Below the pieces are notes generated by a model, which was not told where the DNA came from, searched no databases, and saw only the letters and a program-made list of their open reading frames with translations. A stretch of 64,000 nucleotides of DNA from Cryobacterium sp. PH31-L1 (GTDB taxonomy: Bacteria > Actinomycetota > Actinomycetes > Actinomycetales > Microbacteriaceae): the NCBI RefSeq assembly GCF_030063145.1, contig NZ_JASISM010000001.1, positions 186,001 to 250,000 on the forward strand. The letters are read 5' to 3'. This document shows positions 28,855 through 38,713 of this stretch, in pieces. How positions within the stretch are numbered: position 1 is the first letter of the stretch; every line of letters begins with the position of its first letter. The position numbers and the translations under genes were made by a program.

Positions 28855-30216
28855 ATGACTCGTCTGTTCGGCACGGACGGCGTTCGGGGCCTGGCCAACC
28901 GTGATCTCACGGCTGGCCTGGCCCTGAGCCTTGCCCAGGCCAGCGCCGCAGTGCTGACCAAGGGTCGTCGTGCCCAAGCACGTCTTGAAGCGGGCCGCCG
29001 GCCCGTCGCCGTGGTCGCCCGCGACCCGCGAATTTCCGGTGAATTCCTGACCGCTGCCGTTTCGGCAGGCCTGGCCTCCAGCGGGGTCGATGTTCTCGAC
29101 GCCGGGGTCATCCCCACGCCGGCTGCAGCCTTCCTGATCAACGACATCGGTGCCGACTTCGGTGTGATGATTTCTGCATCACACAACGCGGCACCCGATA
29201 ACGGCATCAAGATCTTCGCCTATGGCGGAACCAAACTTCCCGACGACGTCGAGGACCGCATCGAGAGCTACATCGGGCGCGACACCCTGATGCCGATCGC
29301 CGGGGACGTTGGACGCATCCGTCGCTTTGCCGACGCCGAAGACCGCTACGTCGTGCACCTGCTCACCACCCTTCCGCACCGCCTCGACGGCATCCACGTC
29401 GTGCTCGACTGCGCCCACGGCGCCGCCGCCGGCGTGTCGCCTCAGGTGTTCACGGATGCGGGTGCTCGCCTCACAGTGATCGGCGCCGACCCCGACGGCC
29501 TCAACATCAACGACGGTGTGGGCTCCACCCACCTCGACAACCTCGCCAAGGCCGTCCTCGAGCACGGTGCCGACATCGGCATCGCCCACGACGGCGACGC
29601 CGACCGTTGCCTGGCCGTGGACAAGGAGGGCAACATCGTCGACGGCGACCAGATCATGGCGATCCTCGCCGTGTCGATGGCCGAACGCGGTGTGCTGAAA
29701 GACCGCACGCTGGTCGCGACCGTCATGAGCAACCTCGGCCTGCGCAAAGCGATGGCGGCCAACGACATCGCCATGGTGCAGACCAAGGTCGGCGACCGGT
29801 ATGTGCTCGAAGAACTCAACGCCCACGGGTATTCCCTCGGCGGAGAGCAGAGTGGTCACGTCATCATGACCAAGTTCGCCACCACCGGCGACGGCATCCT
29901 GACCGGCCTGCACCTCGTCGCCGAAATGGCGCGCACCGGTAAAACCTTGGCCGAACTGGCATCCGTCATGACGGTGTACCCGCAGATTCTGGTCAACGTG
30001 CGCGGCGTCAACCACAAGGGTCTTGGCGCCGACGACGTCATCGCCCAAGCTGTCCTCGCCGCTGAAGCCGAACTCGGCGACACTGGGCGCGTGCTGCTGC
30101 GTCCCTCTGGCACCGAGCCGATGGTTCGGGTCATGGTGGAAGCCGCCGACCAGCACACCGCCGACCGCCTGGCGCACTCCCTCGCCGACGTGGTCCGAGC
30201 CCGCCTGGCCCTCTAG
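28855..30216 (+). CDS. glmM: Phosphoglucosamine mutase
   Basis: 453 residues. It converts glucosamine-6-phosphate to glucosamine-1-phosphate for peptidoglycan. Start [16 protein letters not shown]; phosphoserine S109 in [14 protein letters not shown]; metal site [12 protein letters not shown]; sugar loop GGEQSGHVI; phosphate-binding [12 protein letters not shown]. It is 20 nt after rpsI, and its partner enzyme glmS is nearby. Confidence 0.96.
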   Translation: MTRLFGTDGVRGLANRDLTAGLALSLAQASAAVLTKGRRAQARLEAGRRPVAVVARDPRISGEFLTAAVSAGLASSGVDVLDAGVIPTPAAAFLINDIGADFGVMISASHNAAPDNGIKIFAYGGTKLPDDVEDRIESYIGRDTLMPIAGDVGRIRRFADAEDRYVVHLLTTLPHRLDGIHVVLDCAHGAAAGVSPQVFTDAGARLTVIGADPDGLNINDGVGSTHLDNLAKAVLEHGADIGIAHDGDADRCLAVDKEGNIVDGDQIMAILAVSMAERGVLKDRTLVATVMSNLGLRKAMAANDIAMVQTKVGDRYVLEELNAHGYSLGGEQSGHVIMTKFATTGDGILTGLHLVAEMARTGKTLAELASVMTVYPQILVNVRGVNHKGLGADDVIAQAVLAAEAELGDTGRVLLRPSGTEPMVRVMVEAADQHTADRLAHSLADVVRARLAL

Positions 30217-30261
30217 AAGTTATCTTCCGGGCCCAGGCCCAGGTTGGCAGCGGGGTGCTGG

Positions 30262-31218
30262 TCAGACCTTGCGCAGGAGAACCGTGGAGACCGCGTGCGT
30301 AGGGTCCTTGCGCAGCACCAGGGTCGCCCGCGACCGGGTGGGGCGAATGTTCTGCAGCAAGTTGGGCTGATTGATACTGGTCCAGATGCTGCGTGCCTTG
30401 CTGCGAGCCTCATCTTCGGTGAGGTCGGCGTAACGGTGAAAGAACGAGTTGGGGTTGGCGAACGCGCCGCGCTGCAGCTTGAGAAAACGCTCCTCGTACC
30501 AGCGGGCAATGTCCTGGGTGCGGGCGTCCACGTAGATCGTGAAGTCGAACAGGTCACTGACCGACAGGCCGTGCCCAGGGCCGGGCGGCTGCAGAACGTT
30601 GAGGCCCTCGACGATGAGAATGTCGGGCTGGCGCACCACAATCTGCGCGTCGGGAACGATGTCGTAGCTCAGATGCGAGTAGAACGGTGACCGCACCTCG
30701 GGGGCGCCGCTCTTGACCGCGCTCACAAAGCGCAGCAGCGCACGCCGGTCGTAGCTTTCCGGAAACCCCTTGCGTTCCATCAGTCCGCGGCGATTCAGCT
30801 CGGCGTTCGGAAATAAAAACCCGTCGGTCGTGACCAGTTCCACCCGGGGAGTGTCGTCCCAACGGGCAAGCATCTCGCGCAGCAGCCGGGCCGTAGTGGA
30901 TTTTCCGACCGCGACCGAGCCGGCCACACCGATCACGAACGGGGTCGGGCGGGCGCGTTCGCCCAAAAAACCACTGGTAGCGCGGTGCAGCGTGCGGGCA
31001 TTCGCTGCGTAGAGGTTGAGCAGACGGCTGAGCGGAAGGTAGACATCCGTCACCTCGTTGATGTCGAGCGGCTCGCCGATGCCGCGCAATTGCACGATCT
31101 CGGTTTCTTTCAGCGGCAGCAGAGTGGTCGGCGCGAGGGCCGCCCAATCGGCCCGGTCGAGCTCCACAAAAGGGGTACCGTGACCGTTCATTACAGGGGC
31201 CAGCACCGGATCGGACAT
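30262..31218 (-). CDS. coaA: Type I pantothenate kinase
   Basis: 318 residues from the ATG at 31218. It catalyses the first step of CoA synthesis. P-loop [17 protein letters not shown]; substrate segments [10 protein letters not shown] and [16 protein letters not shown]-terminal [17 protein letters not shown] start 36 nt upstream would overlap the glmS promoter. The ATG lies 7 nt after TAAGCT on its strand, so the message seems leaderless. Confidence 0.95.
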   Translation of the reverse strand: MSDPVLAPVMNGHGTPFVELDRADWAALAPTTLLPLKETEIVQLRGIGEPLDINEVTDVYLPLSRLLNLYAANARTLHRATSGFLGERARPTPFVIGVAGSVAVGKSTTARLLREMLARWDDTPRVELVTTDGFLFPNAELNRRGLMERKGFPESYDRRALLRFVSAVKSGAPEVRSPFYSHLSYDIVPDAQIVVRQPDILIVEGLNVLQPPGPGHGLSVSDLFDFTIYVDARTQDIARWYEERFLKLQRGAFANPNSFFHRYADLTEDEARSKARSIWTSINQPNLLQNIRPTRSRATLVLRKDPTHAVSTVLLRKV

Positions 31219-31252
31219 TCCCCCAAGCTTAGTCCGACTAAAATCGACTTCC
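31219..31252. promoter_or_regulatory. 34-bp divergent leaderless promoters of coaA and glmS
   Basis: Minus strand TAAGCT (31231-31226) ends 7 nt before the coaA ATG; plus strand TAAAAT (31239-31244) ends 8 nt before the glmS ATG. The two -10 boxes are 7 bp apart, so the -35 region of each lies over or inside the other gene's start. Confidence 0.55.
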
Positions 31253-33103
31253 ATGTGCGGAATCGTAGGTTATGTCGGAAGCAATAAAACCGTTGACGTT
31301 CTCATGGGAGGACTCGGACGGCTCGAATACCGTGGGTACGACTCCGCGGGAATAGCCGTCATCGATGACTTCGGTGTGCTCAACACCGCCAAGAAAGCCG
31401 GCAAGCTGTCGGCCCTCACCAGTGAGCTGAAGGCTCACCCCATCAACGACGGCACGACCGGAATCGGGCACACCCGCTGGGCCACTCACGGCGGACCCAC
31501 CGACGGCAATGCGCACCCGCACCTCGGTGACAACAACAAGCTTGCCCTCATCCACAACGGCATCATCGAGAACTTCGCCCCCCTGCGCGACGAACTCCTC
31601 GCTGAGGGGTACACCTTTCTGAGTGAGACCGACACCGAGGTCGCCGCGGTGCTGCTCGGCCGTGAATACCAGCGCGTCGGCGACCTGGCCGAAGCCTTCC
31701 GCATCATCGTCGCCCGTCTCGACGGAGCCTTCACGCTTCTCGCCGTGCACCAGGACCAGCCCGGCGTCGTCGTCGGCGCCCGCCGCAACTCGCCGCTCGT
31801 CATCGGCCTCGGCGAGGGCGAGAACTTTCTCGGATCCGATGTGGCCGCGTTCGTCGAATACACCCGGCGCGCCGTCGCCATCGGCCAGGACCAGATCGTC
31901 ACGATCACAGCGGATGCCGTCACGGTCACAGACTTCGACGGTCACCCCGTCGAGACGGAAGAGTTCGACATCGCCTGGGACGCCTCCGCCAGTGAAAAGG
32001 GCGGCTGGTCCAGCTTCATGGCCAAGGAAGTCTCCGAGCAGCCCGACGCCGTCGCCAATACCCTGCGCGGTCGTATCACGGACGATCAGGTCGTCGTTCC
32101 CGAACTGACCGCGTTCGGCGATGACGTGCTCGCGGGCATCCGTCGTATCGTCATCGTCGCCTGCGGCACCGCAGCCTACGCCGGCCAGACTGCCAAGTAC
32201 GCCATTGAAAAGTGGGCCCAGGTGCCGGTGGACGTTGAACTGAGCCACGAATTCCGCTACCGCGACCCGGTGCTCAGCGACGACACCCTGGTGATCTCTA
32301 TCAGCCAGTCCGGCGAGACCATGGACACGCTCATGGCCGTCAAGTACGCCATGTCGCTCGGCGCCAAGGCCATCTCCATCTGCAACACGCAGGGTGCGAC
32401 CATCCCGCGCGAGAGCGACGCCGTCATCTACACGCACGCCGGCCCCGAGGTCGCCGTGGCATCGACCAAGGCCTTCGTCGCTCAGATCACCGCGCTGTAC
32501 CTGTTCGCCCTGCACCTCGCCCGTGTGCGCGGCAGCCTCACCGAGGCCGAGCAGGCCGTGCAGGTCGAAGAGTTGCAGGCCATTCCGGAGAAAATCCAGG
32601 CCGTTCTCGGCGTCGAAGACGAGGTGCGTCAGCTGGCCCGCTGGATGAGCGACACTCGCGCTGTGCTGTTCCTCGGCCGTCACGTCGGGTTCCCGATCGC
32701 TCTCGAGGGTGCGCTCAAGCTCAAGGAACTCGCCTACATCCACGCCGAGGGCTTTGCCGCCGGAGAACTCAAGCACGGCCCGATTGCGCTGATCGAGCCC
32801 GGCCAGCCGGTGTTCGTGGTGGTACCGAGCCCGCGCGGCTCGGCCCATCTGCACCCGAAGGTCGTCTCCAACATTCAGGAGATCCGCGCCCGCGGTGCCC
32901 GCATCATCGCCATCGCCGAGGTCGGCGACGCCGCCGTGCTGCCGTTTGCCGACACGGTCATTCACATTCCGCTCGCGGCACCCCTGTTCGAACCGCTGCT
33001 GGCCGTGGTGCCGCTGCAGATGTTCGCGATGGAGCTCGCCATCGCCAAGGGCCTGGACGTGGACCAGCCGCGCAACCTCGCGAAGTCGGTCACGGTCGAA
33101 TAA
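31253..33103 (+). CDS. glmS: Glutamine-fructose-6-phosphate aminotransferase (isomerizing)
   Basis: 616 residues. It makes glucosamine-6-phosphate, the entry to amino-sugar synthesis. The class II glutaminase domain begins with the nucleophile C2 (MCGIVGYVG) and includes [20 protein letters not shown]. Two SIS domains follow ([31 protein letters not shown]). The C-terminus [11 protein letters not shown] is conserved. Divergent from coaA; starts the glmS-acpS-alr-tsaE run. No glmS ribozyme space exists. Confidence 0.97.
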   Translation: MCGIVGYVGSNKTVDVLMGGLGRLEYRGYDSAGIAVIDDFGVLNTAKKAGKLSALTSELKAHPINDGTTGIGHTRWATHGGPTDGNAHPHLGDNNKLALIHNGIIENFAPLRDELLAEGYTFLSETDTEVAAVLLGREYQRVGDLAEAFRIIVARLDGAFTLLAVHQDQPGVVVGARRNSPLVIGLGEGENFLGSDVAAFVEYTRRAVAIGQDQIVTITADAVTVTDFDGHPVETEEFDIAWDASASEKGGWSSFMAKEVSEQPDAVANTLRGRITDDQVVVPELTAFGDDVLAGIRRIVIVACGTAAYAGQTAKYAIEKWAQVPVDVELSHEFRYRDPVLSDDTLVISISQSGETMDTLMAVKYAMSLGAKAISICNTQGATIPRESDAVIYTHAGPEVAVASTKAFVAQITALYLFALHLARVRGSLTEAEQAVQVEELQAIPEKIQAVLGVEDEVRQLARWMSDTRAVLFLGRHVGFPIALEGALKLKELAYIHAEGFAAGELKHGPIALIEPGQPVFVVVPSPRGSAHLHPKVVSNIQEIRARGARIIAIAEVGDAAVLPFADTVIHIPLAAPLFEPLLAVVPLQMFAMELAIAKGLDVDQPRNLAKSVTVE

Positions 33104-33107
33104 TCCC

Positions 33108-33464
33108 ATGATCAAGGGCATCGGGGTTGACGTGGTCGACCTGGCGCGGTTCACCCGCCAGGTCGCCCGCACACCGCGCCTCGTTCCGCGCCTATTCACC
33201 GAAAGTGAACGCGGCCTGCCGGTGCACTCCCTCGCCGCACGCTTCGCCGCCAAGGAAGCCCTGATCAAGGCCCTCGGTGACAGCGCCGGCGCCACCTGGC
33301 AGGAGATGGAAATCGTGAACGACCGGCACGGCAACCCTGAATTCAAGCTGAGCGGGGCCGCCCTCGTTGCGCTCACTGACCGGGGCATCAGCCGGGTGCA
33401 CGTCACGATGACCCACGACGCCGGCGTGGCCTGCGCCTTCGTCGTCGCCGAGGGAGAAGCATGA
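33108..33464 (+). CDS. acpS: Holo-[acyl-carrier-protein] synthase
   Basis: 118 residues. It attaches phosphopantetheine from CoA to ACP. Magnesium ligands D8 (GIGVDVVDLARF) and E50 (RFAAKEALIKAL) are present. The ATG is 4 nt after glmS, and the stop overlaps alr by 4 nt. Confidence 0.94.
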   Translation: MIKGIGVDVVDLARFTRQVARTPRLVPRLFTESERGLPVHSLAARFAAKEALIKALGDSAGATWQEMEIVNDRHGNPEFKLSGAALVALTDRGISRVHVTMTHDAGVACAFVVAEGEA

Positions 33465-34582
33465 CCGGGTTTCGTGAGGCCGTGATCGACCTGGGTGCGA
33501 TTCGCCACAACATGGCCCACCTGCGCCACCTCGCGGGCACCCCGCACGTGATGGCGGTGGTCAAAGCCAACGCCTACGGGCATGGCGCTGTTCCGGTGGC
33601 GCGCGCCGCCCTCGCCGGCGGGGCCGACTGGCTCGGCGTCGCCGACATCGACGAGGCCCTGGCACTGCGTGACGCGGGCCTCGACGCCCCCATCCTGGCC
33701 TGGCTGCACGACCCCGACGCCGACTTCAGCGCCGCCATCGACGACGACGTCACCCTGGCCCTGTCATCCGTGCGTCAGGTGCAGCAGGTAGCGGATGCAG
33801 CGGCGGAACTCGGCCGGGCCGCATCCGTTCACCTGAAACTCGAAACCGGCCTGAGCCGCAATGGCGTGCACGAAAACGACTGGGCCGAAGTGTTCGCGCT
33901 CGCCGCCGCCCTCGAGAGGGTCGGCCTGCTGCGCGTCGACGGTCTCATGAGCCACCTCGCCAACGCCTCAGCCCTGGACGACCAGCAGGCCTTGGACCGT
34001 TTTGAACGCGGCATTGCGGCGGCCCGCTCCGCTGGCCTGACTCCTACACTCGTGCACCTCGCGTCGTCGGCTGCAGCGCTGCGGCTGCCGGCCGCCCGCT
34101 TCACCATGGTGCGATTTGGCATCACCCTGTACGGGCTGTCACCGTTCGACGATGCGACCAGCGCCGACCTCGGGCTGGTTCCGGCGATGACCCTGCGCGG
34201 CCGGATAGCCCTGGTGCGCCGGGTGAGCGCCGGTGCCGGTGTCTCCTACGATTACCTGTGGCGGGCGCCGGAGGATTCCACGCTCGTGCTGGTGCCGCTC
34301 GGCTACGCCGACGGTATTCCGCGGCAGGCGTCGGGAACAGCGCTCGTGCACATCAACGGCGAGAACTATCCCCTGGTGGGTCGGGTGGCAATGGACCAGT
34401 TCGTGGTCAACCTCGGCAACGACAACCCCGGCGTCGCCGTCGGCGATACGGTCGTGCTCTTCGGCGACCCGGCCACTGGCGCGCCGAGCGCCACCGACTG
34501 GGCCGACGCAGCGGGCACGATCAACTACGAGATCGTCACCCGCATCGGGCACCGGGTGATCCGGCGGCACCTCAATGGCTGA
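33461..34582 (+). CDS. alr: Alanine racemase
   Basis: 373 residues. It makes D-alanine for peptidoglycan with PLP. The PLP lysine is K35 (VMAVVKANAYGHG), and the second catalytic base is Y263 (GAGVSYDYLWRAP). The substrate segment GRVAMDQFVV is near the C-terminus. It overlaps acpS upstream and tsaE downstream by 8 nt. Confidence 0.96.
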   Translation: MTGFREAVIDLGAIRHNMAHLRHLAGTPHVMAVVKANAYGHGAVPVARAALAGGADWLGVADIDEALALRDAGLDAPILAWLHDPDADFSAAIDDDVTLALSSVRQVQQVADAAAELGRAASVHLKLETGLSRNGVHENDWAEVFALAAALERVGLLRVDGLMSHLANASALDDQQALDRFERGIAAARSAGLTPTLVHLASSAAALRLPAARFTMVRFGITLYGLSPFDDATSADLGLVPAMTLRGRIALVRRVSAGAGVSYDYLWRAPEDSTLVLVPLGYADGIPRQASGTALVHINGENYPLVGRVAMDQFVVNLGNDNPGVAVGDTVVLFGDPATGAPSATDWADAAGTINYEIVTRIGHRVIRRHLNG

Positions 34583-35126
34583 GCGGCGTCTGGGTGGACT
34601 TCGGCGCACGATCGTCGACGCGGCGGCGATGCATCGGTTCGGCGTGAGCCTCGCCGGCAGTCTGACGGCCGGGGACCTCGTCGTGCTCACCGGACCACTC
34701 GGGGCAGGTAAAACCACCCTCACCCGCGGCCTGGGCGAGGGGCTGCAGGTGCGCGGAGCCGTCACCAGCCCCACCTTCGTGCTCGCCCGCACGCATCCGA
34801 GCCTGATCGGCGGGCCGCCTTTCGTGCATGTCGACGCCTACCGCCTCGGCAGTGCCATGGAACTCGACGACCTCGACATTGATTTCGCCCGCTCCATCGT
34901 GGTGGTGGAGTGGGGCCGCGGCCTGCTCGACGGGATCACTGAATCCTGGCTGGACATCGAGATCGAGCGACCGCAGGGTCGTGCGGCTGCAGCGTGTGAA
35001 ACGGATGCGGCGGCATCCGCTCCAGGCGCTGTTCTCGACCTTGATCACGATGTCGACGAACCGCGATCTCTGACCCTCACCGGTCACGGCCAGCGCTGGG
35101 CGCGTCTGGCCGACGCAATGCCGTGA
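34575..35126 (+). CDS. tsaE: tRNA threonylcarbamoyladenosine biosynthesis ATPase TsaE
   Basis: 183 residues. It is the P-loop ATPase of the TsaB-TsaD-TsaE complex that makes t6A37 on tRNA. Walker A GPLGAGKTTL at residues 40-49, then TSPTFVLARTHPS and HVDAYRLGSAMELDDLD with the conserved aspartates, and VVVEWGRGLLD. The C-terminal ~45 residues are an Ala-rich extension. Normally tsaB follows; here 6.4 kb intervenes. Confidence 0.94.
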   Translation: MAERRLGGLRRTIVDAAAMHRFGVSLAGSLTAGDLVVLTGPLGAGKTTLTRGLGEGLQVRGAVTSPTFVLARTHPSLIGGPPFVHVDAYRLGSAMELDDLDIDFARSIVVVEWGRGLLDGITESWLDIEIERPQGRAAAACETDAAASAPGAVLDLDHDVDEPRSLTLTGHGQRWARLADAMP

Positions 35127-35257
35127 CTTGGGCCCTGGCGCCCACTATCGAGCCCCCTCGCTCTGATCGGGCTGCGGCGGGGCTGATCGACCTGCGCGCC
35201 GGCCTGGTGGTCGGCGTGGCAGCCACTGCGCCGCCGGCGCGGGACGCCAGTTCTCCC

Positions 35258-35959
35258 CTACTTGAGCAGGGCTACGTCGGAGACGAGCTCGATGTGCGAG
35301 AGCATCGCCGCGGTCGCCGCTGCGGCGTCCTGCGCCCGGATCGCCTCGGTGATGGTGCGGTGTGAGGCGAGGGACTGCTCCGGCCGGCCCGGCTGAGCGA
35401 GGGATTCGAGCCGGGTTTCGAGTATCATCTCTGCGATGAACGTCATGAGCTGGGCGAGCACAGGGGAGTGAGCAGCCGCAGTGACGGCTTGGTGGAAGAG
35501 CTCGTCGCCGTGCGCCCCGCGGTCGCCGACGGCGATTTCCTCTGCCATCGCCCGGAGCGCATCCTCGATCGCGAGCAGGTCGGCATCCGTTCGGCGATCC
35601 GCGGCGAGCTCAGCGAGTTTGACTTCGAGGGTGGTGCGGGCTTCGACAATCTCGGGCAGCCGGTTGCGGTGCTCCCGCAGCCCACTGATCACCGTTGCGA
35701 CGCTCGGCCGATAAACGAGAACGGCGCCGGTGCCGTGCTTAACATCGATGACGCCGAGCACTTCGAGGGCCACGAGTGCCTGTGCGAGCGTGGCTCGGGA
35801 AACGCCGAGGCGTTCGGCGAGGTCGCGCTCGGCGGGCAACAGGTCGCCGGGGCCGAGGTGGGCTGACTCGATGTAGGCGAGAAGCTGGGCCACGAGTTGT
35901 TCGTACAGGCGTGGTTTCGTGACGCGTATGAGCGGCTGGGGCATTGCGTCCCTCGTCAT
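35258..35959 (-). CDS. GntR/FadR-family transcriptional regulator
   Basis: 233 residues from the ATG at 35959, which has GGGGAGG upstream; a longer frame back to 36046 would cover the promoter. Winged HTH at ~15-80 (LPAERDLAERLGVSRATLAQ, then KHGTGAVL), followed by an all-helical FCD effector domain (~95-230). FCD members usually sense organic acids. It is divergent from the dicarboxylate carrier, so it likely controls that operon; the effector is inferred to be its substrate. The 131 nt between tsaE and this gene hold no recognised gene. Confidence 0.88.
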   Translation of the reverse strand: MTRDAMPQPLIRVTKPRLYEQLVAQLLAYIESAHLGPGDLLPAERDLAERLGVSRATLAQALVALEVLGVIDVKHGTGAVLVYRPSVATVISGLREHRNRLPEIVEARTTLEVKLAELAADRRTDADLLAIEDALRAMAEEIAVGDRGAHGDELFHQAVTAAAHSPVLAQLMTFIAEMILETRLESLAQPGRPEQSLASHRTITEAIRAQDAAAATAAMLSHIELVSDVALLK

Positions 35960-36001
35960 GTCTGCCTCCCCATCAGTATTCGACCCAAGGTTACACGGCT
36001 C

Positions 36002-36040
36002 TTGACAAAGTCGCCTACTGTCTAGGAGGCTAGTCCAGTG
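36002..36040 (+). promoter_or_regulatory. Promoter and imperfect palindrome before the carrier gene
   Basis: TTGACA at 36002-36007 is a good -35. An imperfect palindrome ACTGTCTAG-GAGG-CTAGTCCAGT (36017-36039) follows where the -10 should be. It is a candidate site for the divergent GntR regulator; the exact -10 is not clear. Confidence 0.4.
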
Positions 36041-36082
36041 AGCCAATAGCCCACATTCACCTAACCCTATGGAGGAACAACG

Positions 36083-37456
36083 ATGTCCGCTCCCGTTATC
36101 TCAATCATCATCCTGGCGGTGATGTTTCTGATCGCCACGCTTTTGCCCGTCAACATGGGGGCGTTGGCCTTCGTGGGTGCCTTCCTACTCGGTGCCGTCT
36201 TTCTCGGCATGGAGACCACCGATATTCTCGCCAATTTCCCGGGCGGGCTGTTCCTCACGCTCGTCGGGGTTACGTACCTGTTCGCGATTGCGCAGGGCAA
36301 CGGCACGATCGACCTGCTGGTGCGCGGCGCCGTGCGGCTCGTCGGCGGCCGGGTGGCCCTCATTCCGTGGGTGATGTTCGTGATCACCGCCGTGATTACC
36401 GCAGTCGGCGCGCTCTCCCCGGCGGCGGTGGCCATTGTGGCACCGATCGCGCTCGGTTTCGCCCGCAAGTACAAGATCAGCCCGCTACTGATGGGCATGA
36501 TGGTGATTCACGGCGCGCAGGGCGGCGGATTCTCGCCGATCGCCGTCTACGGCGTGATCGTGAACAGCCTCATCTCGACCACCGGGCTCGACGCGAGCCC
36601 CACTGCCGTGTTTCTCTCCAGCCTCATCTTCAACTTTCTGATCGCCGTCGTGCTGTTCATCGTGCTCGGTGGTCGAAAGCTCATGTCAAGCCGGGTCGGC
36701 CACTTCGTGGAGCAGGCCGCCGAAGCTCGCATGGCGGTGAGCGTGGGTGCACGCGCCGCCGGTGACGGTGACGTGGCGTTCAAGGGCTTCGGCTCCGGCA
36801 TCTACGGACCCCGTGACCCCGCGGGCGACGGGATGCAGGCCACGGTGACCCGCGGTGAGCGCATCCCACAACTCGTGACCGTGGCAGGCCTCATCGCGCT
36901 CGCCGTGATCGCGCTCGGTTTCAAGGTGGACGTGGGCTTTGTCGCCATCACGATTGCCGTCATCCTCGCCCTCGTCTCGCCCGAAGCGCAAAAGGGCGCG
37001 GTCAATAAGATCAGCTGGTCGACCGTGCTGCTCATCTGCGGCATGCTCACGTTCGTTGGTGTTCTCGAAGAGGCAGGCACTATCGAGTACGTATCGGGAG
37101 CGGTGGCCAACCTCGGCATGCCGCTGCTTGCGGCACTTTTGATCTGCTACATCGGTGCCGTCGTCTCGGCCTTCGCCTCGTCAACGGCCATTCTCGCCGC
37201 GCTGATTCCGCTCGCCGTGCCGTTTCTCGCAACCGGGGATATCAGCGCCATCGGCGTGATCTGCGCGCTCGCCGTCGCGTCGACCATCGTGGACGTGTCG
37301 CCGTTCTCGACCAATGGCGCTCTCGTGCTTGCGAACGCCCCAGACGACGTGGACAAGGACCGCTTCTACAAGCAGATTCTCTCCTACAGCGGAATCGTCG
37401 TCGTAGCCGGGCCGGCCATCGCCTGGGCCGTGCTCGTGCTGCCCGGTTGGCTGTAA
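36083..37456 (+). CDS. MatC-like dicarboxylate (malonate-type) carrier
   Basis: 457 residues with about 11-12 hydrophobic segments and a hydrophilic central loop (~200-260). The N-terminal half resembles the MatC_N dicarboxylate carrier domain (LPVNMGALAFVGAFLLGAVF; FPGGLFLTLVGVTYLFAIAQ; ALSPAAVAIVAPIALGFARK; MVIHGAQGGGFSPIAVYG). MatC imports malonate in rhizobia, but other ion-transporter carriers share the fold. GGAGGAAC precedes the ATG. It is the first gene of a run with a CoA-transferase and a carboxyltransferase. Confidence 0.75.
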   Translation: MSAPVISIIILAVMFLIATLLPVNMGALAFVGAFLLGAVFLGMETTDILANFPGGLFLTLVGVTYLFAIAQGNGTIDLLVRGAVRLVGGRVALIPWVMFVITAVITAVGALSPAAVAIVAPIALGFARKYKISPLLMGMMVIHGAQGGGFSPIAVYGVIVNSLISTTGLDASPTAVFLSSLIFNFLIAVVLFIVLGGRKLMSSRVGHFVEQAAEARMAVSVGARAAGDGDVAFKGFGSGIYGPRDPAGDGMQATVTRGERIPQLVTVAGLIALAVIALGFKVDVGFVAITIAVILALVSPEAQKGAVNKISWSTVLLICGMLTFVGVLEEAGTIEYVSGAVANLGMPLLAALLICYIGAVVSAFASSTAILAALIPLAVPFLATGDISAIGVICALAVASTIVDVSPFSTNGALVLANAPDDVDKDRFYKQILSYSGIVVVAGPAIAWAVLVLPGWL

Positions 37457-37492
37457 CCCGCCACCTGCCGAAATACTGAGAAAGGACCGAAC

Positions 37493-38713
37493 ATGAATAC
37501 CGACATCCGCTCCGAAAACGGTACGCAGGGCCCGCTCTCGGGCTACCTCGTCGTAGACCTGAGCCGCGCGCTTGCGGGCCCGCACGCCACCATGATGCTC
37601 GCCGATCTCGGCGCACGCGTGATCAAAGTGGAGAACCCCAGCACGGGAGATGACACCCGCGGCTGGGGCCCTCCCTTCGTGGGCCCAGCGAACGATCCGC
37701 AGTCCACCTACTTTCTCTCCTGCAACCGCAACAAGGAGTCGATCGCCCTCGATCTGAAGAGTGACGACGGGCGTGAGGTGCTCAGCGAGTTGCTGCTGCG
37801 CGCCGACGTTGTAGTGGAGAACTTTCGTCCGGGGGTACTTGACAGGCTCGGCTTCTCGCCCGAGGCGATGCACGCCCTCAATCCGGCCCTGGTGATTCTC
37901 TCGATCACCGGTTTCGGCCACGACGGCCCCGAATCGAGCCGCAGCGGCTACGACCAGATTCTGCAGGGCGAGGCCGGCCTGATGTCGCTCACCGGCGCAG
38001 GCCCCGACGACCCGCAGCGTGTGGGCGTGCCCATCGCCGACCTCCTCTCGGGCATGTACGGCGCGTTCGGGCTGCTCGCGGCGCTTCTCGAGCGAGAGCG
38101 CACCGGGCGCGGGCAGGTCGTGCGCACCTCGCTGCTGGCCGCGCTCGTGGGAGTGCACGCCTTCCAAGGCACCCGCGCCACCGTGGCAGGCGAGGTGCCA
38201 GAAGCACGGGGCAACCACCATCCATCTATCGCGCCCTACGGCCTGTTTTCCTGCCGCGGTGGCAGCGTGCAGATCAGCATCGGCAGCGAGAAACTCTGGG
38301 CCACCTTCGCCGAGGAGTTCGGCCTTGATGCGGCGAGAGCCGAGTGGGCCAGCAACGCGCACCGGGTGCGCAACCGGACGAGCCTCACGGCTGCGATAGA
38401 AAATGTCTTCGGCGAGTTCGATGCGGTAACGCTGCTGCAGAAGCTTGCCGATGCCGGGATTCCGGCCGGGAAGGTGCGTTCGCTGGACGAGGTCTATAAA
38501 TGGGATCAGGTTTTGTCGCAGGGGCTGCTGATCGACGTGGAGCACGAGGTGCTCGGCAGGATCAGTCTCCCCGGTCCACCGCTTCGGTTCTTCGGACCCG
38601 CCGATACGGTCGAAACGACCAACACGATGCACTCCGCTCCGCCGGTGCTCGACCAGCACGGCACGGACATTCGAAGCTGGCTCAACCGCTCACTGGAAGG
38701 TATCTCACGATGA
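37493..38713 (+). CDS. Family III (CaiB/BaiF) CoA-transferase
   Basis: 406 residues. Family III enzymes move CoA between carboxylic acids through an aspartyl intermediate. Start GYLVVDLSRALAGPHATMML; ADLGARVIKVENPSTGDDTR; NRNKESIALDLKSDDGREVL; the catalytic aspartate is probably in SGYDQILQGEAGLMSLTG (~residue 153). The last segment has RFFGPADTVE. It overlaps the next gene by 4 nt (ATGA). With a carrier upstream it should activate the imported acid to a CoA thioester. Confidence 0.9.
   Translation: MNTDIRSENGTQGPLSGYLVVDLSRALAGPHATMMLADLGARVIKVENPSTGDDTRGWGPPFVGPANDPQSTYFLSCNRNKESIALDLKSDDGREVLSELLLRADVVVENFRPGVLDRLGFSPEAMHALNPALVILSITGFGHDGPESSRSGYDQILQGEAGLMSLTGAGPDDPQRVGVPIADLLSGMYGAFGLLAALLERERTGRGQVVRTSLLAALVGVHAFQGTRATVAGEVPEARGNHHPSIAPYGLFSCRGGSVQISIGSEKLWATFAEEFGLDAARAEWASNAHRVRNRTSLTAAIENVFGEFDAVTLLQKLADAGIPAGKVRSLDEVYKWDQVLSQGLLIDVEHEVLGRISLPGPPLRFFGPADTVETTNTMHSAPPVLDQHGTDIRSWLNRSLEGISR

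Noticed and set aside
31200-31252. glmS ribozyme upstream of glmS
   Set aside because: Only 34 bp separate glmS from coaA, too short for the ribozyme; expected only in Firmicutes and relatives.
35123-35365. Open frame starting GTGA at the tsaE stop
   Set aside because: Runs antisense into the 3' end of the GntR gene, has proline/arginine-rich composition without recognisable family, and lacks a ribosome site. Treated as non-coding or scar.
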